This document shows, one piece after another, positions 31,531 through 36,273 of a stretch of 36,273 nt of DNA; within the stretch, counting starts at the first letter, position 1, and every line of letters begins with the position of its first letter. The notes beneath the pieces are model-generated. The model worked only from the letters and a program-made list of their open reading frames with translations, ran no database searches and was not told the origin of the DNA. A program made the translations under genes and the position numbers. The stretch is from Alphaproteobacteria bacterium (GTDB taxonomy: Bacteria; Pseudomonadota; Alphaproteobacteria; Caulobacterales; Aquidulcibacteraceae). The stretch spans positions 1-36,273 of the forward strand of contig WGOB01000078.1 of assembly GCA_016124255.1 (NCBI GenBank). The letters are read 5' to 3'.

Positions 31531-33579
31531 ATGACCAAGATTCTCATCGACGGCGTGGAGGTGGATGTCCCTGGCGACTTCACGCTCCTGCAGGCTTGCG
31601 AGGCCGCCGGCGCCGAGATTCCGCGCTTCTGCTATCACGAACGGCTGTCCATCGCCGGCAATTGCCGCATGTGTCTCGTCGAGGTCAAAGGCGCGCCTAA
31701 GCCGATCGCATCGTGCGCCCAGCAAGTGAAGGATCAGCGTCCGCCCAAGGACGAAACCATGCCGATCGTGCTCACGAAGTCGCCGATGGTGACGAAGGCG
31801 CGCGAAGGCGTGATGGAGTTTCTGCTGATCAATCACCCGCTCGATTGCCCGATCTGCGATCAGGGCGGCGAGTGCGATCTGCAGGATCAATCGATGGCCT
31901 ATGGCCGCGGCGGCTCGCGCTTTGGTGAGAACAAGCGCGCCGTCGAAGAAAAGTTCATGGGGCCGCTCGTCAAGACGATCATGACGCGCTGCATCCAATG
32001 TACGCGCTGTGTCCGGTTCGTGACCGAGGTGGCCGGCGTCCCCGAGATCGGCGCGACCGGCCGCGGCGAGGACATGGAGATCACGACTTATCTCGAGGCG
32101 GCGCTGGCGAGTGAGCTGTCTGCGAACGTGATCGATCTCTGCCCGGTGGGCGCGTTGACGTCGAAGCCGTACGCGTTCAATGCGCGCCCCTGGGAGCTGC
32201 GCAAGACCGAGAGCGTCGACGTCATGGACGCGCTCGGCTCGAACGTCCGCATCGACGCCCGCGGCGACGAGGTGCTCCGCGTGCTGCCGCGCCTCAATGA
32301 GGAGATCAACGAGGAATGGATTTCGGACAAGACCCGCTACGCGTGCGACGGCCTCAAGCGCCAGCGTCTTGACCGCCCCTATCTCCGCGAAAACGGCAAG
32401 CTGCGCGAGGCGAGCTGGGACGAGGCGCTCTTCGCCGCGGCCCAGGCCCTGAAAGGCGATCCCAAGAAGATCGGCGCGGTTGCAGGCGATCTCGCGTGCG
32501 CCGAGAGCATGAAGGCGACGCTCGATCTCTTCCGCGCGCTCGGCGCGCCAAACACAGACTGCAATTGGGACGGCGCCCGCTTCGGCGCCGATCGCGGGAG
32601 CTATCTCTTCAACGCCACGATCATGGGAATCGATGAGGCCGACGCGATCCTGTTGGTGGGGACCAATCCGCGCGTCGAGGCCCCCATCCTGAATGCGCGC
32701 ATCCGCAAGGCGTGGCTGCACAACAACGCGCAGGTCGCTCTGGTCGGCGTCGGCGGCGATCTGGGCTATGCGTACGAGCATCTCGGCGAGGGGCCCCAGG
32801 CGCTGGGCGATCTGGTCAAGTTCGCGGAGGTTCTTGCGAAAGCCGAACGGCCGCTGCTGATCGTCGGCGCCAGCGTCTTCGCGCGCAAGGACGCCGCCGC
32901 CATTGGCGCAGCGCTCGCGAGGCTCAACGTTCAGCGCGAGGGCTGGAACGGTTTCAGCGTGCTGCACGCGAGCGCCGCGCGCGTCGGCGGCCTCGATCTC
33001 GGCTTCACCCCGGGCGAGGGCGGGCTCTCCGGGGCGCAGATGCTGGGCGGCGCGTGCGAGACGCTGCTGCTGCTTGGCGTCGACGAAGCGCAGTTGCCGG
33101 CGGCGGGCACGGTGATCTATCTCGGCACGCATGGCGACGCCGGCGCCCACCGCGCCGACATCATTCTCCCTGGCGCGGCCTACGCAGAGAAGAACGCGAC
33201 CTGGGTGAATACAGAAGGCCGCGTGCAATACGGCCGCCGCGCCACATTCCCGAAGGGCGAGGCGCGCGAAGACTGGGCGATCCTGCGCGCGCTCTCCGCG
33301 CGGCTCGGCAAGACGCTGCCCTACGACGATCTTGACGCGCTGCGCGCCAAGATGATCGCGGATCACCCGACCTTCGGACAGGTGGATTATGCGCCGGGCG
33401 CGGCCACGTCTTTCGATCCCGCAAAGCTCGGCGCGTCCGGCCCGCTCGACACCGCCCCGCTCGCATCGCCCATCCGCGATTTCTACCTCACCAATCCGAT
33501 CGCGCGTGCGAGCGTCACCATGGCGGAGTGCGCACGCGCCGCGGCCGAGCGCGCCGGCGCCAAGGCGGCTGCGGAATGA
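31531..33579 (+). CDS. nuoG: NADH-quinone oxidoreductase subunit G
   Basis: The 682-aa 75-kDa subunit has the 2Fe-2S plant-ferredoxin domain ([15 protein letters not shown]), the His-x3-Cys cluster region ([20 protein letters not shown]) and the 4Fe-4[12 protein letters not shown] molybdopterin-oxidoreductase-like domain fills the C-terminal two thirds. It carries electrons from NuoF toward the NuoI clusters. The nuoH ATG overlaps its stop. Confidence 0.97.
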   Translation: MTKILIDGVEVDVPGDFTLLQACEAAGAEIPRFCYHERLSIAGNCRMCLVEVKGAPKPIASCAQQVKDQRPPKDETMPIVLTKSPMVTKAREGVMEFLLINHPLDCPICDQGGECDLQDQSMAYGRGGSRFGENKRAVEEKFMGPLVKTIMTRCIQCTRCVRFVTEVAGVPEIGATGRGEDMEITTYLEAALASELSANVIDLCPVGALTSKPYAFNARPWELRKTESVDVMDALGSNVRIDARGDEVLRVLPRLNEEINEEWISDKTRYACDGLKRQRLDRPYLRENGKLREASWDEALFAAAQALKGDPKKIGAVAGDLACAESMKATLDLFRALGAPNTDCNWDGARFGADRGSYLFNATIMGIDEADAILLVGTNPRVEAPILNARIRKAWLHNNAQVALVGVGGDLGYAYEHLGEGPQALGDLVKFAEVLAKAERPLLIVGASVFARKDAAAIGAALARLNVQREGWNGFSVLHASAARVGGLDLGFTPGEGGLSGAQMLGGACETLLLLGVDEAQLPAAGTVIYLGTHGDAGAHRADIILPGAAYAEKNATWVNTEGRVQYGRRATFPKGEAREDWAILRALSARLGKTLPYDDLDALRAKMIADHPTFGQVDYAPGAATSFDPAKLGASGPLDTAPLASPIRDFYLTNPIARASVTMAECARAAAERAGAKAAAE

Positions 33580-34634
33580 GCGACCTCATCACGCAATACG
33601 GACCGCTCTGGGGGTTCTTTCTGGGCGTCGGTCAGATCTTCGCGATTCTGGTGATGCTGCTGCTGACGCTGGCGTTCATCCTGTTGTTCGATCGCAAGGT
33701 CTGGGCCGCGGTGATGCTGCGCAAGGGCCCCAACGTGGTTGGCCCGTTCGGGTTGCTGCAGAGCTTCTCGGACTTCCTCAAATTCGTGCTCAAGGAAATC
33801 GTGATCCCGGCGGGCGCCAACAAGACCGTGTTCATCCTCGCGCCGCTGATCACGTTCGTGCTCGCCTGCATCGCCTGGGCGGTGGTCCCATTCGCGGAAG
33901 GCTGGGTGATCGCCGATCTCAATGTCGGCATCCTCTACATCTTCGCGATCAGTTCGCTGGGCGTCTACGGCATCATCATGGGCGGGTGGGCGTCGAACTC
34001 GAAATACCCGTTCTTGGGCGGGTTGCGCAGCGCAGCGCAGATGGTGAGCTATGAGGTCTCGATCGGCTTCGTGATCATCACGGTGCTGCTGCTGGCCGGC
34101 TCTATGAACCTAACGACGATCGTCAACGCGCAACAGGACGGGATCTGGCGTTGGCACGCGTTCGCCTGGCCCACGATCTTCGTCATGCTGCCGATGCTGG
34201 TGATCTTTTTCATCTCGGCCCTGGCGGAGACCAACCGGCCGCCCTTCGATCTGCCGGAAGCGGAATCCGAACTCGTCGCCGGCTATCAGGTCGAGTATTC
34301 CGCAACGCCGTATCTGCTCTTCATGATCGGGGAATACCTGAACATCGTGCTGATGTGCGCGATGATGGCGATCCTGTTCCTGGGCGGATGGCATTTGCCG
34401 TGGGGCCCGGTTCCGGCGGGATACGAATTCCTCGGGTTTGTCGTCTTCTACGTGAAGATCTGGATCCTCTTCTTCATGTTCGCGATGGTGAAGGCGCTGG
34501 TTCCGCGGTACCGTTACGACCAGCTCATGCGGCTTGGTTGGAAGATCTTCCTGCCGACGTCGCTCGTTGCAGTCGCGCTGATCGCCGGCTGGGTCGCTTA
34601 CGGCCGCCCAAACCTCTTGGGAGGCGCAGCATGA
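33576..34634 (+). CDS. nuoH: NADH-quinone oxidoreductase subunit H
   Basis: The 352-aa membrane subunit with about eight helices has [20 protein letters not shown] and the [20 protein letters not shown] loop that lines the quinone tunnel. ATGA overlaps on both sides link it to nuoG and nuoI. Confidence 0.97.
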   Translation: MSDLITQYGPLWGFFLGVGQIFAILVMLLLTLAFILLFDRKVWAAVMLRKGPNVVGPFGLLQSFSDFLKFVLKEIVIPAGANKTVFILAPLITFVLACIAWAVVPFAEGWVIADLNVGILYIFAISSLGVYGIIMGGWASNSKYPFLGGLRSAAQMVSYEVSIGFVIITVLLLAGSMNLTTIVNAQQDGIWRWHAFAWPTIFVMLPMLVIFFISALAETNRPPFDLPEAESELVAGYQVEYSATPYLLFMIGEYLNIVLMCAMMAILFLGGWHLPWGPVPAGYEFLGFVVFYVKIWILFFMFAMVKALVPRYRYDQLMRLGWKIFLPTSLVAVALIAGWVAYGRPNLLGGAA

Positions 34635-35122
34635 TCGGCCGTCTCGCACAATCGGTTCGCGGCGCGCTGCTGCTCGACTTCGCCGGCGGCTTCATGGTCG
34701 GCATGAAGTATTTCTTCAAGCGCAAGGCGACGATCAATTACCCCTTCGAGAAGGGCCCGATCAGTCCGCGCTTCCGCGGCGAGCACGCGCTGCGCCGCTA
34801 CGCCAATGGCGAAGAACGCTGCATCGCCTGCAAGCTGTGCGAAGCGATTTGCCCGGCGCAGGCGATCACGATCGAGGCCGAGCCGCGCGCGGACGGATCG
34901 AGGCGCACCACGCGCTACGACATCGACATGGTGAAGTGCATCTATTGCGGCTTCTGCCAGGAGGCCTGCCCGGTGGACGCCATCGTCGAAGGACCGAACT
35001 TCGAATTCGCGACAGAAACGCGCGAGGAACTCTATTACGACAAAGACCGACTCCTCGCGAACGGCGACCGCTGGGAGCGCGAGATCGCAAAAAATCTGGA
35101 GCTCGACGCGCCTTATCGCTAG
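34631..35122 (+). CDS. nuoI: NADH-quinone oxidoreductase subunit I
   Basis: The 163-aa subunit binds two 4Fe-4S clusters: [12 protein letters not shown] (Cys64, 67, 70, 74) and [12 protein letters not shown] (Cys103, 106, 109, 113). It bridges NuoG to NuoB. The start at 34631 overlaps the nuoH stop. Confidence 0.97.
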   Translation: MIGRLAQSVRGALLLDFAGGFMVGMKYFFKRKATINYPFEKGPISPRFRGEHALRRYANGEERCIACKLCEAICPAQAITIEAEPRADGSRRTTRYDIDMVKCIYCGFCQEACPVDAIVEGPNFEFATETREELYYDKDRLLANGDRWEREIAKNLELDAPYR

Positions 35123-35151
35123 GGCGCGATTCACGGGATGAAGGGACTGGG

Positions 35152-35760
35152 ATGACGTTGGCGGCGATCGCCTTCTACGTGCTTGCGGCGATTGCGGTCG
35201 TCTCGGCGTTCGCGGTGATCGCCGCGCGCAATCCCGTGCACTCGGTCCTGTTTCTGATCCTGACGTTCTTCTCCGCAGCCGGCCTCTTCGTGCTGATGGG
35301 TGCGGAATTTCTCGCGATGCTGCTCGTGGTCGTCTATGTCGGCGCGGTCGCGGTTCTGTTCCTTTTTGTCGTGATGATGCTCGACGTCGACTTCGTTGAG
35401 CTGAAGCAGGGGTTCTTGAGCTACCTGCCGATCGGCGCGCTCGTGGCGCTCGCGCTGTTTGCGGAACTGGGACTTGTCGCCAGCGCCGCGGGCCAGGCGG
35501 AGGCCGCGCGCCCCGCGATCGCCCTCAACGACGCGGCCGCGATCACCAACGCCGAAGCGATCGGCCGCGTGCTCTACACCCAGCACCTGTTGCTGTTTCA
35601 GCTTGCGGGCCTGGTGCTGCTCGTCGCCATGATCGGCGCGATCGTGCTCACGCTGCGCCATCGCCCGGGCGTCAAGCGCCAGGACGTGGCGCGGCAAGTC
35701 GGCCGCCGTCGTTCGCAGGGTGTGGAGTTGAAAGACGTCCGTCCGGGGCAGGGGCTCTGA
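35152..35760 (+). CDS. nuoJ: NADH-quinone oxidoreductase subunit J
   Basis: The 202-aa membrane subunit has five hydrophobic helices and the markers [12 protein letters not shown] and [20 protein letters not shown]. It starts 29 bases after nuoI and precedes nuoK by one base. Confidence 0.96.
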   Translation: MTLAAIAFYVLAAIAVVSAFAVIAARNPVHSVLFLILTFFSAAGLFVLMGAEFLAMLLVVVYVGAVAVLFLFVVMMLDVDFVELKQGFLSYLPIGALVALALFAELGLVASAAGQAEAARPAIALNDAAAITNAEAIGRVLYTQHLLLFQLAGLVLLVAMIGAIVLTLRHRPGVKRQDVARQVGRRRSQGVELKDVRPGQGL

Positions 35761-35761
35761 G

Positions 35762-36070
35762 ATGACGATTGGATTGGAGCATTACCTCTTCGTCGCCGCC
35801 GCACTCTTCACCATCGGCGTCTTCGGCATCTTCGTGAACCGCAAGAACGTGATCATCATCCTGATGTCGATCGAACTCGTGCTCCTGTCGGTGAACATCA
35901 ATCTGGTGGCGTTCTCCAGCTTCCTGGGAAACATCCAGGGCCAGATCTTCGCGCTGATGGTGCTCACGGTGGCCGCAGCGGAAGCGGCCGTTGGTTTGGC
36001 GATCCTCGTGACGTACTTTCGCAACCGTGGCGGCATCGCGGTTGAAGACATCAATCTGATGAAGGGCTGA
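35762..36070 (+). CDS. nuoK: NADH-quinone oxidoreductase subunit K
   Basis: The 102-aa three-helix subunit has the conserved glutamates in [18 protein letters not shown] and [15 protein letters not shown] that take part in proton transfer. Confidence 0.97.
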   Translation: MTIGLEHYLFVAAALFTIGVFGIFVNRKNVIIILMSIELVLLSVNINLVAFSSFLGNIQGQIFALMVLTVAAAEAAVGLAILVTYFRNRGGIAVEDINLMKG

Positions 36071-36075
36071 GGGGC

Positions 36076-36273
36076 GTGATCGAGACCATCATCGTCCTTG
36101 CGCCGCTGTTCGCGGCCGCGATCGCGGGGCTGGGGCAGCGCTTCCTGGGCGACCGCCTTGCGATGGCGATCACGACCGGAACGCTCGCCATCGCTTGCGC
36201 GCTCTCGCTCTACACGTTCGCGATGTTCACCTGGGGCGGCGCGCCGGAGCGGGTGACGGAGCTCTTCCGCTTC
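36076..36273 (+). CDS. nuoL: NADH-quinone oxidoreductase subunit L, 5' part
   Basis: An open frame from GTG 36076, 5 bases after nuoK, runs to the window end (66 codons). It begins (M)IETIIVLAPLFAAAIAGLGQ, with two hydrophobic helices of the NuoL N-terminus, then the short loop TWGGAPERVTELFRF. The order after nuoK supports NuoL; the rest is outside the window. Confidence 0.88.
   Translation, partial: MIETIIVLAPLFAAAIAGLGQRFLGDRLAMAITTGTLAIACALSLYTFAMFTWGGAPERVTELFRF

Noticed and set aside
31414-33366. A 650-codon minus-strand frame opposite nuoG
   Set aside because: nuoG has all cluster motifs on the plus strand; the frame is a GC-skew shadow.

Overview
This GC-rich window (roughly two thirds G+C by eye) reads as the chromosome of an aerobic alphaproteobacterium. 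The rRNA-operon tail carries an initiator tRNA, several promoters match the EcfG general-stress consensus, an RpoE/ChrR pair of the Rhodobacter type is present, and the nuo operon is of alphaproteobacterial layout. I would guess Caulobacterales or a relative, but that placement is inference. Genes are tightly packed and many neighbours overlap by ATGA or GTGA. No plasmid, phage or insertion-sequence genes and no CRISPR array were seen.

Layout. (1) 1-422: end of a 5S rRNA, a terminator-like hairpin, a small palindromic repeat, and tRNA-fMet, whose first bases and leader are duplicated upstream. (2) 493-1624: an Erm/KsgA-type rRNA adenine methyltransferase facing a Nudix hydrolase. (3) 1779-4347: a stress island of small envelope and stress proteins (glycine-zipper lipoprotein, two DUF1328 proteins, a DUF883 protein, a membrane protein, CsbD). 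Five promoters here match GGAAC-N16/17-CGTT. (4) 4424-8654: a minus-strand operon of acyl-CoA dehydrogenase, acyl-CoA synthetase and MFS transporter, suggesting activation and oxidation of a bulky or sterol-like acid. (5) 8791-12606: a cyclase/TolB-like/TPR protein, then rpoE-chrR behind a candidate autoregulated promoter, then a 36-residue membrane peptide with its own terminator. (6) 12676-14685: two envelope proteins and tRNA-Asp. (7) 14833-20604: a GST-like protein and a sulfatase, convergent with a TetR-regulated operon (DUF1330, metallo-beta-lactamase hydrolase, TetR, formylglycine-generating enzyme). The sulfatase and its probable activating enzyme share a CTAG at their stop codons. (8) 20681-21562: a response-regulator-like protein lacking the phosphoacceptor aspartate. 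(9) 21704-23203: a Baeyer-Villiger-type monooxygenase broken by one in-frame TAA. (10) 23330 to the window end: the NADH dehydrogenase operon nuoA-B-C-D-E-F-G-H-I-J-K-L (nuoL cut), with nine non-nuo genes inserted at four points.

The signals most worth follow-up are the dense set of EcfG-type promoters, the sulfatase/FGE/MBL/TetR locus with an export signal on the activating enzyme, the accessory genes inside nuo, the receiver and cyclase proteins with substituted key residues, the rRNA methyltransferase beside the rRNA operon, and the single-stop monooxygenase. All functional assignments come from reading motifs and context; no database search was possible.
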